Shown here: positions 24,224 through 33,637 of the stretch, piece by piece
How positions within the stretch are numbered: position 1 is the first letter of the stretch
How the letters are laid out: each line of letters begins with the position of its first letter
Source of the DNA: Halorubrum sp. BOL3-1
GTDB lineage: Archaea > Halobacteriota > Halobacteria > Halobacteriales > Haloferacaceae
Reading direction: 5' to 3'
NCBI RefSeq assembly: GCF_004114375.1
Contig: NZ_CP034692.1
Coordinates: forward strand, 1,922,001 to 1,986,000
DNA: 64,000 nt
Translations under genes and position numbers: made by a program
Notes under the pieces: model-generated
Told to the model about the DNA's origin: nothing
Database searches by the model: none
The model's input: the letters and a program-made list of their open reading frames with translations, nothing else

Positions 24224-26068
24224 ATGACCGATACCACGGCGACGCGGCTGTTCGGGGGGCCGGGAAGCGGGAAGACGACCGCGCTCTTGGACCGCGTCGA
24301 GGGGATACTGGAGACCGGGGACGCCGACGTCCGCGACGTGCTCGTCGTCTCGTACACGCGCGCGGCCGCCGCCGAGATCCGCGAGCGACTCGCGGAGCGG
24401 CTCGACATCTCGCCGCGCAGCCTCCAAGGGAACGTGAGCACGATGCACGCGAAGGCGTACGAGCTGCTCGACCTCTCGCGGGGCGACGTAGTCGGAGAAG
24501 ACGACAAGGAGGCGTTCTGTGAGGACTACGGCATCGATTTCGAGGACCAGCACGGCGGCGCCGGCCGCCGGACCGCGCGGTCGACGACCATCGGCAACAA
24601 GATCATCGCCACCTCGCAGTGGCTCCAGCGCACCGAGCGCGACGTGGCCGACTGGTACGACGTCCCCTTCCAGTGGAACGTTGAGGAGATCCGACTCCCG
24701 CCCGAGGAGGACCCGAACGCCCAAGAGGGCAACAAGTACACCCCGACGTGGCCCTCCGACGACGAGCGGATCGACATCCCGGAGACGGTCCGTGCGTGGC
24801 GCGCGTACAAGGGCGAAAACGGTCTCGTCGGCTTCGCGGACATGCTCGAACGGGTCGCGCAGCGCTCGCTCGTCCCGAGCGTCGACTACCTGGTCATCGA
24901 CGAGTTCCAGGATATCACCACCCTCCAGTACAACGTCTTCGAGGAGTGGCAACCGCACATGCGGAAGGTGCTCATCGCCGGCGACGACGACCAGGTCGTC
25001 TACGCGTGGCAGGGCGCCGACCCCGACCTCCTCTTAGACACCGACGTCGACGAGGACGTCGTCTTACCGAACTCCTACCGGCTCCCCTCGGAGATCCTCA
25101 ACGTCGTCAACGCCGAGATCCGCCACATCGACAAGCGCCAGGAGAAGGACCTCCACCCGCGCAAGGAGGGCGGCACCGTCGAGGCGATCGAGTCGCCCTC
25201 GATGCTCGAACTCGTCCGGAACGTCCGGTACACCGTCGAGGACGACGAGGGCGACGTGATGTGTCTGTTCCGGGCGCGCTACCAGATGTTCGACTTCATC
25301 GACGAGTTCATCGACCGCGGGATCCCCTTCTCGATGCTCACCGACGGGCGAATGTGGACCGACCGGGTCCAAGACTACGTCAGCGCCGTCGAGAAGGCCG
25401 AGTCCGGCGACCCCGTGAACGGGTTGGAGGCCCGGCGGTTGGCCGACATGCTCCAAGAGTCGGCGTTCGGGACCCACGACCGCGAGGAGTTCTACGACTT
25501 CCTCGACGACCGCGAGGAGGCGGCCGACGCCGACGACGTCTCCCTGATCGACGTCTCGGCCGACACGCTCGACGAGTACATCCCCTTCATGCCGGACACC
25601 GACAGCGCCGACGACATGGTCCGGAAAGTGACGAGCTTCCAGCGGAAGTCGATGGGCGCGTACTTCGAGGGCGACTATCGGGGGATGGACCCGAGCCGCG
25701 TCCGCGTCGGCACCATCCACTCCGCGAAGGGCCGCGAGGCCGACCACGTGTTCGTCGCGACGGACCTCACGGAGAAGGTGGTCGAGCAGATGGCCGCCTC
25801 CGTCGACGACCCGACCGACGTCGACGGCGTCGAGGAGTTCACCAAGTCGACCAGCCCCGTCCCCCTGCTCACCGACAACGAGCGCCGCGTCTTCTACGTC
25901 GGGATGTCCCGCGCCCGCGAGCGACTCGTGATCATGGAGAGCCTGATCGGCGGCGCGCCGACGCTCCCGATAAGCGTCCTGCTGTTCGACGAGATCCGCG
26001 AGGGGCCGGCCCAAGAGCTCGTCGAGGAGGTCCAAGCGGAGCTGGCGGTGCCCGAGCCCGAGCCGTGA
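24224..26068 (+). CDS. UvrD/Rep-type superfamily 1 DNA helicase
   Basis: ATP-dependent 3'-to-5' DNA helicase of the UvrD/PcrA class. The 614-aa protein shows Walker A 'LFGGPGSGKTTALLDRVE' (residues 9-26), motif Ia 'VVSYTRAAAAEIRERL', Walker B 'YLVIDEFQDITTLQYN', motif III 'IAGDDDQVVYAWQGADPDL', motif IV near 'VLPNSYRLPSEIL', motif V 'VGTIHSAKGREADHVFVATD' and motif VI 'RRVFYVGMSRARERLVI'. It is shorter than bacterial UvrD (about 720 aa). The next gene starts inside its stop codon, so the two are cotranscribed. Confidence 0.93.
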   Translation: MTDTTATRLFGGPGSGKTTALLDRVEGILETGDADVRDVLVVSYTRAAAAEIRERLAERLDISPRSLQGNVSTMHAKAYELLDLSRGDVVGEDDKEAFCEDYGIDFEDQHGGAGRRTARSTTIGNKIIATSQWLQRTERDVADWYDVPFQWNVEEIRLPPEEDPNAQEGNKYTPTWPSDDERIDIPETVRAWRAYKGENGLVGFADMLERVAQRSLVPSVDYLVIDEFQDITTLQYNVFEEWQPHMRKVLIAGDDDQVVYAWQGADPDLLLDTDVDEDVVLPNSYRLPSEILNVVNAEIRHIDKRQEKDLHPRKEGGTVEAIESPSMLELVRNVRYTVEDDEGDVMCLFRARYQMFDFIDEFIDRGIPFSMLTDGRMWTDRVQDYVSAVEKAESGDPVNGLEARRLADMLQESAFGTHDREEFYDFLDDREEAADADDVSLIDVSADTLDEYIPFMPDTDSADDMVRKVTSFQRKSMGAYFEGDYRGMDPSRVRVGTIHSAKGREADHVFVATDLTEKVVEQMAASVDDPTDVDGVEEFTKSTSPVPLLTDNERRVFYVGMSRARERLVIMESLIGGAPTLPISVLLFDEIREGPAQELVEEVQAELAVPEPEP

Positions 26069-27453
26069 GCGGAGACGACGCGGAGTCGGACGACTCCGCG
26101 GCCCCGGACGACCGTGCTTGCCCGGACGCAGTCGGGGATTTCCGCCCGCTCCGGACCGACCTCCGCCCCGTCGCGGAGGCGGTCCGCGCGGCCGACGCGG
26201 ACGCGTTCGTCGCGGTCGGTGATCGCTTCGACGACGATCTGCGCTACCTCACGCGGTTTTCGGGACCGGACCGACCGTCCGCGCTGGTCGTGGTGCCGAG
26301 CGACGACGGGGCGACCGACCGCACCGGGCGAGCCGTCCTCTGTGCGCCCGCGCTGTTCCGCGAGCAGGCGGAGCGGGAGTTCGTCGAGAGCGCGCGCGAC
26401 GCGGACGCGCCGGGCGGCGGCGGCACGGGGTTCCACGACGGGGTCGTCCGTGAGGTCCGAACCGAGAACGTCGGCGGTCACGCCGGCGAGCGCGCGGCCG
26501 CGGTCGTGAGCGGCCTCGTCGGTAGCGAGGAGGGCGAAATCGGAGAAGGTAGAGAGGAGAAGGAGGCAGGAGACGCCGACTACACCGTTCTCACCCCCGC
26601 ATCGGTCCCGCACGACGCCGCGGTGTACCTCGAACGCGCGGGCAACGAACTGGCGTCGACGGACGCGGTCGCGGCCGCCAGAGCGCGCAAGACGCCGAGA
26701 GAGGTCGACCGGATCCGACGCGTCCGGCGCGCCGCGGTCGCCGGTATCGCCCGGGCCGAGACGGTACTCGCGGAGAGTGCGGTCGTCGACGAGGCGGGAG
26801 ACTCGCGGCGCTCGCCGCTCCGCTGGGGAGGCAAACCGCTGACGACGGAGCGGCTGCGCCGCGAGGTGAACGCCGTCCTCGCCGCTCGGGGCGTCCGCGA
26901 CGCCGGCAACACGGTGATCGGCGCCGGCCCGTCCGCGGCGGACCTCCACTACGTCGGGGACGGCCCGGTCCGCCCCGGCGAGACGGTGTTGCTCGACGTT
27001 TCGCCGCGCGGCCCGGACGGGTACTACGGCGACGCGACCCGGACGTTCGTCGTCGACGGCGACGGCGGCTGGGCGCGCCGGGCGTCCGTCGCGGTCGAGG
27101 CCGCCCGCGAGGCCGCGCTCAACGAGGTCGAGCCGGGCGTTCCGGCCAAGACCGTCCACGGCGAGGCGGCGGCGGAGCTGGCGGCGTACGGCTTCGACCC
27201 GAACGCCGGCGAGGGGGAGGCAGGGTTCACCCACGGCACCGGCCACGGCGTCGGCGTGAGCCTCCACGAGTCGCCGTCGCTGTCGGGCGCGGGCGAACTC
27301 CGACCGGGCCACGTCGTGACGATCGAACCCGGCGTGTACGACCCCGAGGTCGGCGGCGTCAGGCTGGAGGACGCGGTCGTCGTCACGGAGGAAGGGTACG
27401 AGATATTGGCGGCGTATCCGCTCGGGATCGTGCCCGAGAGCGAGTCGGTCTGA
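26065..27453 (+). CDS. M24-family metallopeptidase (Xaa-Pro peptidase-like)
   Basis: A 462-aa creatinase-fold protein starting at GTG 26065, whose GTGA overlaps the helicase stop. It has an acidic N-terminal leader, an N-terminal domain (residues 30-190) interrupted by a low-complexity Glu/Gly insert near 155-170, and a catalytic domain. Metal ligands are present: 'VLLDVSPRGPDGYYGDATRT' (two Asp), 'THGTGHGVGVSLHESP' (His), 'IEPGVYDPEVGGVRLEDAVV' (two Glu). It is only distantly similar to the M24 protein at 9646-10845, so it is not a recent duplicate. Confidence 0.88.
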   Translation: MSGDDAESDDSAAPDDRACPDAVGDFRPLRTDLRPVAEAVRAADADAFVAVGDRFDDDLRYLTRFSGPDRPSALVVVPSDDGATDRTGRAVLCAPALFREQAEREFVESARDADAPGGGGTGFHDGVVREVRTENVGGHAGERAAAVVSGLVGSEEGEIGEGREEKEAGDADYTVLTPASVPHDAAVYLERAGNELASTDAVAAARARKTPREVDRIRRVRRAAVAGIARAETVLAESAVVDEAGDSRRSPLRWGGKPLTTERLRREVNAVLAARGVRDAGNTVIGAGPSAADLHYVGDGPVRPGETVLLDVSPRGPDGYYGDATRTFVVDGDGGWARRASVAVEAAREAALNEVEPGVPAKTVHGEAAAELAAYGFDPNAGEGEAGFTHGTGHGVGVSLHESPSLSGAGELRPGHVVTIEPGVYDPEVGGVRLEDAVVVTEEGYEILAAYPLGIVPESESV

Positions 27454-27462
27454 GAGAGAGAG

Positions 27463-27741
27463 TCACCGCTCTGCGTCCTCGATCCGGTCGGACTGCTCGC
27501 CCTCGCTGGGCGGGTCGGACCGGAGCTGTCGCGGCAGCAGGCTAGAGAGGAGTTCGCGGGCGATCCGGGCGGGATCGAGGAAGTACTGCGGGAGGACGAC
27601 CATCGCGGCCGCGACGACGAGGAGACCGACCCCGAGCGCGACCTCGCCCGCCAGCAGGCGGATGACAGCGTAGTTCGCGAGCGGGAGCGCGAAGACGAGC
27701 GACGCCGCCAGTCCGATCATGTCCATCACTCCGAGTCGCAT
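27463..27741 (-). CDS. Small two-span membrane protein (DUF7533-like)
   Basis: A 92-aa protein, MRLGVMDMIGLAASLVFALP at the N-terminus. It has hydrophobic helices at residues 7-30 and 34-52 and a charged cytoplasmic tail ending in Glu/Asp/Arg. It resembles a haloarchaeal family remembered as DUF7533. It converges with the M24 gene (9-bp gap). Function unknown. Confidence 0.75.
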   Translation of the reverse strand: MRLGVMDMIGLAASLVFALPLANYAVIRLLAGEVALGVGLLVVAAAMVVLPQYFLDPARIARELLSSLLPRQLRSDPPSEGEQSDRIEDAER

Positions 27742-27871
27742 CGGGCCTCCGTTGATCCCCGGGGGTCAAAAGGAACGCGGCGGAGCGGCGGCGCCGTGTC
27801 GGTGCGGACCGAGTTTCCGCGGCGACGCCCGGACCCAGAACCGATATCCGTCGCCCGCCCCCAGTACCGGT

Positions 27872-28531
27872 ATGTTCACCGGCATCGTCGAGGGGACCGG
27901 CACGGTCCGCGCGCGGACCGAGACCGACGACGGCCTCCGCCTACGGGTCGAGGTCGACGGCGTCGAGGGGTTCGACGACCTCGGCCACGGCCAGTCGATA
28001 AGCGTGAGCGGCGTCTGCCTGACCGTGGAGGAGTACGGGGTCGACGAGGGCGGCGGCGCGGTCGACGACGACCCGGTCGGCGACGGGGGGTCCGGCTGGT
28101 TCGAGGTGTTCCTCGCGAGCGAGACGGTCGCGAAGACGTACCTCGGCGAGGTGCGCGAGGGCGACGCGGTCAACGTCGAGCGCGCGATGCCCGCCGACGG
28201 GCGGTTCGACGGCCACGTCGTCCAAGGCCACGTCGACACCGTGGCCGAGGTGGCCGGTATCGAGCGCGTGGGCGAGGACTGGCGGTTCGCCTTCTCGGTC
28301 CCGGAGGGGCACACCGACTACCTCGTCGACAAGGGCTCCGTGACGCTCGACGGGATCTCGCTGACGGTCGCGGAGAAGGGGGACTGCGAGTTCGACGTCG
28401 CGGTCATCCCGACGACCTACGACCTGACGACCCTCTCCGAGAAGTCGGTCGGGGACCCGGTTCACCTCGAAGTGGACGTGATCGCGAAGTACGTCGAGAA
28501 CATGCTGGACGGGTACGCGGGAGCGGACTGA
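27872..28531 (+). CDS. Riboflavin synthase (lumazine-binding type)
   Basis: Dismutates two 6,7-dimethyl-8-ribityllumazine molecules to riboflavin. The 219-aa protein shows the two tandem lumazine-binding barrels. The first has 'MFTGIVEGTGTV' and 'SISVSGVCLTVEEYG'. The second has 'GHVVQGHVDTVAEV' and 'KGSVTLDGISLTVAEKGD'. The bacterial-type enzyme is typical of haloarchaea, unlike the RibC of methanogens. An acidic insert (about residues 55-72) follows the first motif. The gene stands alone, apart from ribK-ribB. Confidence 0.93.
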   Translation: MFTGIVEGTGTVRARTETDDGLRLRVEVDGVEGFDDLGHGQSISVSGVCLTVEEYGVDEGGGAVDDDPVGDGGSGWFEVFLASETVAKTYLGEVREGDAVNVERAMPADGRFDGHVVQGHVDTVAEVAGIERVGEDWRFAFSVPEGHTDYLVDKGSVTLDGISLTVAEKGDCEFDVAVIPTTYDLTTLSEKSVGDPVHLEVDVIAKYVENMLDGYAGAD

Positions 28532-28564
28532 GAGGGGACGAACCGCTTCGCCCGACTGAACGCG

Positions 28565-29272
28565 TCAGTCGCCGTGCGCGTCCTTCGCACCCTTCACCGT
28601 CTCGCGGACGGCGTCGACGCCCTCGTCGTGGAGGAGGTCACCGACGACGATCACGTCGCTGTGGGCGGCCATCTCGTTGGCGGACTCGTAGTCGTGGATG
28701 CCGCCGCCGTAAAAGAGGGTGGCGTCGTCGAGCGCGTCGTGGGCGGCCGCGACCTTCTCGGCGTCACCGAACGTGCCGGAGTACTCGACGTAGACGATCT
28801 CTTGGCCGAACATCCGTTCCGCGACCTTCGCGTACGCCCCGACGTCGTCCGCGGCGAGGTCGCAGTTCGCGTCGGTCAGCTCCGCGACCGCGGCGTCCGG
28901 GTTGAGGACGATGTACGCCTCGGTGTGGGTCCGACTCCAGTCGAGGTCGTCGATGCGGACCCACTCCTTGTGGGCGCCGGTGATCCAGAAGGGACCGCCC
29001 GCGTTGAAGACGGTCGGGATCAGGTAGCCGTCGAGCGCCGGCGAGTCGATCACGACGCCGGGGTTCGACGGCTCTTGGTACAGCGGTACGTCGAACTCCG
29101 CGGCGGCGTCGACGACGCGGGTCATCTTCTCCGCGGTGACGTCGAGGGTCCCGCCGATCTCGATCGCGTCCGTCCCGGTCCGGCAGACGTCCTCGAAGGT
29201 CTCGCCCGACCGGAGGTCCTTGTCGGGATCGACCTTCAGCACGTGGTCCCAGTCGTCCCACGGATCGGTCAT
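28565..29272 (-). CDS. Phosphoglycerol geranylgeranyltransferase (GGGP synthase)
   Basis: Forms the first ether bond of archaeal membrane lipids by joining sn-glycerol 1-phosphate to geranylgeranyl diphosphate. The 235-aa TIM-barrel protein starts at ATG 29272 ([20 protein letters not shown]). Conserved parts include '[13 protein letters not shown]', '[12 protein letters not shown]', '[14 protein letters not shown]' and the phosphate-binding '[13 protein letters not shown]' with '[13 protein letters not shown]'. The frame is open upstream, but that extension is not family sequence. Confidence 0.93.
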   Translation of the reverse strand: MTDPWDDWDHVLKVDPDKDLRSGETFEDVCRTGTDAIEIGGTLDVTAEKMTRVVDAAAEFDVPLYQEPSNPGVVIDSPALDGYLIPTVFNAGGPFWITGAHKEWVRIDDLDWSRTHTEAYIVLNPDAAVAELTDANCDLAADDVGAYAKVAERMFGQEIVYVEYSGTFGDAEKVAAAHDALDDATLFYGGGIHDYESANEMAAHSDVIVVGDLLHDEGVDAVRETVKGAKDAHGD

Positions 29273-29324
29273 CGGACGAGAGTCGGCCGGGCGAGAACAA
29301 AAAGGTGCGGAACCTGTCCCGTTC

Positions 29325-30404
29325 TCAGAGCAGGTCGTCGATCTCGTCGTTCTCGAACGCGGCTGCCGGGTCGGGCTTCTCCTCGCGCTCGTCACGGACC
29401 GCCTGCCGGGCGCGTTCCAGGAACGACTCGACGCGCTGTGACCGCTCGACGCCCGCGAGGAGGACCAAAGCCGCGATCCGGTCGGAGTCGAGCGGGAAGT
29501 CGCCGCCGCGGACCTGCATCGACCCCGTCTCCTCTTGGAGCCACTTGCGGGCCTTCTCCGCGCCCTTCCGCGAGATCCGGTCCGGGTCGCCGGCGACCGC
29601 GACGAGCGCGGCGTCCGCGTCGGTGGCGGTCGGGAGCGACAGGCCGGTCATCACCGCGCTGCGGACCGCGCTCGTCACGGTGGTGACGTTCTCCTCCGGG
29701 TCCTCGGCCGCGGGCGCCGACGAGAACCCGACCGCGGCCATCCCGCCCGCGCGGAGGGTGTTTATCACCTCGCTGGTGTCGACGACGGACTCCGCGACCC
29801 CCTCGACGGCCTCGCCGGCGGCCAGGAGGAGACCGATCCGCTTCGCCATCGAGGCGTTGATCGCCTCGTAGCCGCCCTCCATGGACTCCCCGGCGGAGCG
29901 CCACGCGTCGTTGTCGAGCAGGACCGTCGCGTCCGCCTCGCGGACCAGGGTCTTGAGCGACCGGCCGGCGTTCACCTGATACATCGTCCCCTCGTCGCGA
30001 CCCGGGAGGATCCCGATCGCGTAGACGGGAACGTCGTACACCCGGTTCAGCTCCCGGACGAGGACCGGCGCGCCGCCCGAGCCGGTCCCGCCGCCGAGAC
30101 CGGCGACGACGAACACCGCCTCGGCCTCCGCCGTGACCTTAGGTGCGAGCGCGTCGAGCACCTCGACGGTGTCCTCGTCCATCACCTCCGCGCCGAGTTC
30201 GTTGTCGCCGCCGACGCCGTGACCGCTGACGCGCGACTGTCCGACGAGGACCGTTTCGAGGGGGAGGGGGTCGAGGTCGGCGGCGGCGGTGTTGACCGCG
30301 AGCGCGTCGAGGACCGCGCCGTAGCCGGCGTCGGCGTCGAACTCCGCGATAGCGGTCGTGAGCTTACCGCCCGCCTGTCCGACGCCGAGGAGGACTGTTT
30401 TCAT
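29325..30404 (-). CDS. cetZ: CetZ-family tubulin-like protein
   Basis: FtsZ/tubulin superfamily GTPase of the haloarchaeal CetZ group, members of which control cell shape and motility. The 359-aa protein starts [19 protein letters not shown]. It shows the tubulin signature '[20 protein letters not shown]' (GGGTGSG, T4 loop), '[20 protein letters not shown]' and 'LLDNDAWR'. It ends in an acidic tail with a short hydrophobic tip (NDEIDDLL). It is shorter than CetZ1 of Haloferax (about 395 aa). It is divergent, with a 74-bp gap, from the pilus-like cluster. Confidence 0.9.
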   Translation of the reverse strand: MKTVLLGVGQAGGKLTTAIAEFDADAGYGAVLDALAVNTAAADLDPLPLETVLVGQSRVSGHGVGGDNELGAEVMDEDTVEVLDALAPKVTAEAEAVFVVAGLGGGTGSGGAPVLVRELNRVYDVPVYAIGILPGRDEGTMYQVNAGRSLKTLVREADATVLLDNDAWRSAGESMEGGYEAINASMAKRIGLLLAAGEAVEGVAESVVDTSEVINTLRAGGMAAVGFSSAPAAEDPEENVTTVTSAVRSAVMTGLSLPTATDADAALVAVAGDPDRISRKGAEKARKWLQEETGSMQVRGGDFPLDSDRIAALVLLAGVERSQRVESFLERARQAVRDEREEKPDPAAAFENDEIDDLL

Positions 30405-30447
30405 GCCCAGACGTACCGGGCCGTCCGACAATATTGTTTCCCCGAGG

Positions 30448-30458
30448 TTTATATACCG
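30448..30458 (+). promoter_or_regulatory. Promoter TATA box of the coiled-coil gene
   Basis: TTTATATACCG is centred 26 bp upstream of the ATG at 30479. About 20 bp to the left, ACAATATTGT (30429-30438) sits 30 bp upstream of the CetZ start and may be its TATA element, so the two divergent promoters lie side by side. Confidence 0.6.
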
Positions 30459-30478
30459 AAACCGGACCACCCGGTCGC

Positions 30479-31114
30479 ATGACTGACCGCGCAGACGCGA
30501 CCGGACCGGCGGCCTCGGGGGGAGAGCCCGTCTCGACGACGGCGACCGAATCGGACGGGTCGAACGATCGGATCGAGTCCCGGCTCCGCGCCGTCGAGCG
30601 GGCGGTGACCGGAACCGACGCGCGTCCGGCGGACATCGCCGGCGACGCGGAGGCGACGGCCGAACGCGAGCGGCTCGAATCGCGGCTCGACGACCTCGAA
30701 GACCGCGTCGCGGAGCTGGAAGCGGCGACGCAGGCGGTCCGCGGGTACGCCGGGGCCGTCAGGGCCGTCAACCGCGAGGTCGAGCGCCGTGCCGACCTCG
30801 CGCTGGCGCGGGCGACGGCGGCGGAGCGGGAGACAGACGGTGGCGAGGGAGACGACGCCGCGGTGAGTCCCGACGATGCCGGGGCGGACTCCCCGTCCCG
30901 ACGGCGAGACGCGACGCCGGCCGTCGACGTCGACGGCGCCGTGCCCTCGGAGAGCGCGCTCGACGCCGCGCTCCCGGACGACCGGCCGGCGTCCGGGCCG
31001 CGGGCCGGCGGCGACCACGGAGATACTGGCGGCGACGGCGGCGATGGCAGCAATGGCGGCGACGGCGGCGCGTGGGCGGGAGACGCGCTAGACCGCCTCC
31101 GAGAGTCGCTGTGA
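30479..31114 (+). CDS. Coiled-coil protein, first gene of pilus-like cluster (DUF7310-like)
   Basis: A 211-aa protein. Residues 35-60 and 75-115 are Glu/Arg/Leu-rich with heptads ('ERERLESRLDDLEDRVAELE'), predicting a coiled coil. Residues 130-200 are low complexity with a Gly/Asp run. No membrane helix is visible. It resembles a haloarchaeal family I recall as DUF7310 that begins similar clusters. It may be a cytoplasmic scaffold for the machine encoded downstream; this is inference. Confidence 0.75.
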   Translation: MTDRADATGPAASGGEPVSTTATESDGSNDRIESRLRAVERAVTGTDARPADIAGDAEATAERERLESRLDDLEDRVAELEAATQAVRGYAGAVRAVNREVERRADLALARATAAERETDGGEGDDAAVSPDDAGADSPSRRRDATPAVDVDGAVPSESALDAALPDDRPASGPRAGGDHGDTGGDGGDGSNGGDGGAWAGDALDRLRESL

Positions 31115-31121
31115 CCGAAGC

Positions 31122-31586
31122 GTGATCCGGGTGGTGCTCACCGTCCTCGTGGCGGTCGCGCTGCTGACGGCGTCGATGCCGGCGATCGAGACGGCCAGAA
31201 CCGCGACGACGACGGAGCGACTCGGTGCCGAGGCCGATCGGCTGGAACGCGCGGTGGGCGGGGTCGTTGCCGGATCGGCACCGGTGAGCGACCCCGCGAC
31301 CGCGGCGCGGACCACCGTCCTCGTCCGCGCGCCGACGGGGTTCGCCGCGGCCGAACTCGACCGCGTCGCGCTCGTCGAGCCGTCGGACCGACCCGACGGC
31401 GTCGCGCTCGCGTATCGGATCGACGGCCCGCCGGAGCGTTCGTTCCGAATCGGGACGGGTCCCGCGGAGACGGCCGTCGACCTCGTCGACGCGCCGATCG
31501 AACTCCGGCCGGGCGGTGCGAGCCGCGTTCGCGTCCGGTACGTCGACGACGACGGGCCGACACTCCGAATCAGTCGGGTCGGGTAA
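31122..31586 (+). CDS. Membrane-anchored protein with pseudopilin-like N-terminus (DUF7311-like)
   Basis: A 154-aa protein starting with GTG, 7 bp after the previous stop. The N-terminus 'MIRVVLTVLVAVALLTASMP' is a single hydrophobic helix like an uncleaved pilin or TadE-type anchor. The rest is a beta-rich extracellular-type domain ('VALVEPSDRPDGVALAYRI', 'IELRPGGASRVRVRYVDDDG'). No enzymatic motif is present. Likely an accessory subunit of the pilus-like system. Confidence 0.72.
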   Translation: MIRVVLTVLVAVALLTASMPAIETARTATTTERLGAEADRLERAVGGVVAGSAPVSDPATAARTTVLVRAPTGFAAAELDRVALVEPSDRPDGVALAYRIDGPPERSFRIGTGPAETAVDLVDAPIELRPGGASRVRVRYVDDDGPTLRISRVG

Positions 31587-31628
31587 GCGGGTAGGGAAGC
31601 GAAGATCGGACGGCCGAGCGAGCGACCG

Positions 31629-31638
31629 CTTATATACC
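31629..31638 (+). promoter_or_regulatory. Promoter TATA box of the secretion ATPase gene
   Basis: CTTATATACC is centred 26 bp upstream of the ATG at 31659, giving the ATPase and following genes their own leaderless start. Confidence 0.6.
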
Positions 31639-31658
31639 ATACCGCGGCCACGCCCGCC

Positions 31659-33637
31659 ATGAACTTCGATCTCACCGCGCGGATCGCCGGCGACGCGGGC
31701 GGGACGCCGCTGGGGGCGCTCCCGTGGATCGACGGGGGTCCCGACGAGTGTCGGTGCGATCCGACGTTTCGCGAGCCGGTCGGAACCGGCGTCGAGGACC
31801 GAGTAATTCTCGCCGTCGACGCGGACGACTGTCCCGGGCGCGGCGACCTGGCCGCGAGTCCGGCCTGTCTCGCGGCCGTCGTCGGGGCGCTGACCGACCG
31901 CGACGCCGACGTAGTTCGGACTCGGCACCGGGGACGGGAACGGTCCTACGCCGACAGCGCGGCGGAACTCTTGGTCGCGGCGGGACGGTTCCGGGAGCGG
32001 ATCGAGTTCCACGAGGAGCGGCTCGCCGACCGGGTGACTCGCGACCCGCTCGGCGCGGCGAGAGAGGCGAGTGGACGCGCGGGGGCCGCAAAGCGGATCG
32101 CGACCGAGACGGGCCTGCTGGCGGCGGTCGAGGACGTCACGGGAGACGCTGTCGGGGGCGGCGGGGACCGCGACGTTGAGAAGGTGCTTCGAGCGCACGT
32201 CGGTCCGACGGCCGCGACCGCGCGCGTCGCCGCCGAGCCGCCGCCTGGCGCGACGCTGATCGACAGCCGGACGGTGCCGACCGGAGCGACGGTCCGGCTC
32301 TACGAGGGGGACGGTCCCCTCAGGACGTACCACCTCACGCCGCCGACCGTCGACTTAGACGCCGACGCCGTGGCGACGTTGGCCGCCGCGCGGGACCGAC
32401 TGCTCGACGATCCGGCCGGCGGCGACAGAGCGCCGGGGCGAGCGGTGCGAGCGGTCGCGGACGACGACGCGCCGGTCGCGGACCTCACGGAGATCCTGCG
32501 GCGACACACGCACGGCTACGGCGCGTTCGAACACGTCTTCGCCGACGGGAAGGTGAGCGACGCGACGGTGACCGCGCCGGTCGCGGAGAACCCGCTGCGC
32601 GTCGTCCTCGACGGCGAACGGTGCCGGACGAACGTACGCCTCCCACCGGAGGGGCCGCCACCCTCGCGTCGCGGCTCCGGCGGTCGAGCGGTCGCGCCTT
32701 CTCGCGGGCGACGCCGACCCTCGACGCGACGATCGAGTCCGAGACCGGGCGGGTCAGGGTCGCCGCGGCCACGGCGCCGGCCAGCGACGGCCTCTCGTTC
32801 ACCTTCCGGCGCGGCGACCCGGAGGCGTGGACGCTCGCTCGGTTGGTGTCCGTCGACACGCTCACGCCCGCGGCGGCCGGGCTGTTGTCGGTCGGCGTCG
32901 AGCGCGGCGTAACCGGCCTGATCGCCGGCGGGCGGGCGGCCGGAAAGACGACCGCCCTCGGGTCGCTGCTGTGGGAACTCCCCGCGGAGACGCGGGCGAT
33001 CGCGATCGAGGACACGCCGGAACTCCCCGTCGAGGCGCTGGCCGACGCCGGGAGAGACGTCCAGCGGCTCCGGGTCGGAGACGGCGCGGAGCTCGCGCCG
33101 GCGGACGCCGTCCGAACGGCGCTCCGCATGGGCGGCGGGGCGATCAGCGTCGGTGAGGTGCGCGGCGAGGAGGCGCAGGCGCTGTACGAGGCGATGCGGG
33201 TCGGCGCCGCCGGGGAGACGGTGCTCGGAACGATCCACGGCGAAGACCCGGGGGCGGTCGAGGAGCGCGTCGTCACCGACCTCGGCGTCGCCCGCTCGTC
33301 GTTCGCCGCGACCGATCTGATCGCGGTCCTCGACGATCACCGCGTCGAATCTGTCGTCGAGGTCAGCGACCACGACGCCGGCGTGAGCTTCGCTCCGCTG
33401 TTCGAGCGGACCGAGCGGGGACTCGTCGGAACGGGACGGATCGACCGCGGGGAGAGCCGACTGATCGACGTACTTGCGGAGCCGGACGAATCGTACGCGG
33501 CGGTTCGAGAGGCCGTCGACCGTCGGAGCGACCGAATTCGCGAGGCGGTTCGCGCGGGACGGATCGCGCCGAATCGGTACGCCGGAGTCGGCGCGTCCGG
33601 CGGTGCGAGCGTCGGAATCGACGGAGCGAAGGAATGA
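31659..33637 (+). pseudogene. Type II/IV secretion (pilus) ATPase, split by a -1 frameshift
   Basis: Hexameric ATPase that powers pilus assembly or secretion. The 5' frame (from ATG 31659) encodes the N-terminal domain to 'CRTNVRLPPEG'. The family sequence then continues in the next frame from 'GAATLASRLRRSSGRAFSRA'. This frame carries Walker A 'LIAGGRAAGKTTALGSLLWE', Asp box 'AIEDTPELP', Walker B 'AISVGEVRGEEAQALYEAMR' and His box 'GTIHGEDPG'. The switch falls in GGGG at 32651-32654, consistent with loss of one G. An ATG at 32621 could start a separate catalytic piece of 338 aa. It could be a true mutation, recoding or an assembly error; motifs are otherwise intact. Confidence 0.75.

Noticed and set aside
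26065-27453. Second M24 gene as a recent tandem copy of the first
   Set aside because: The two proteins share only the metal-ligand motifs and differ in length and N-terminal domain, so a recent duplication is not supported.
30768-32333. Minus-strand 521-codon frame through the pilus-like cluster
   Set aside because: It runs antisense through three genes with better family evidence and promoter spacing.
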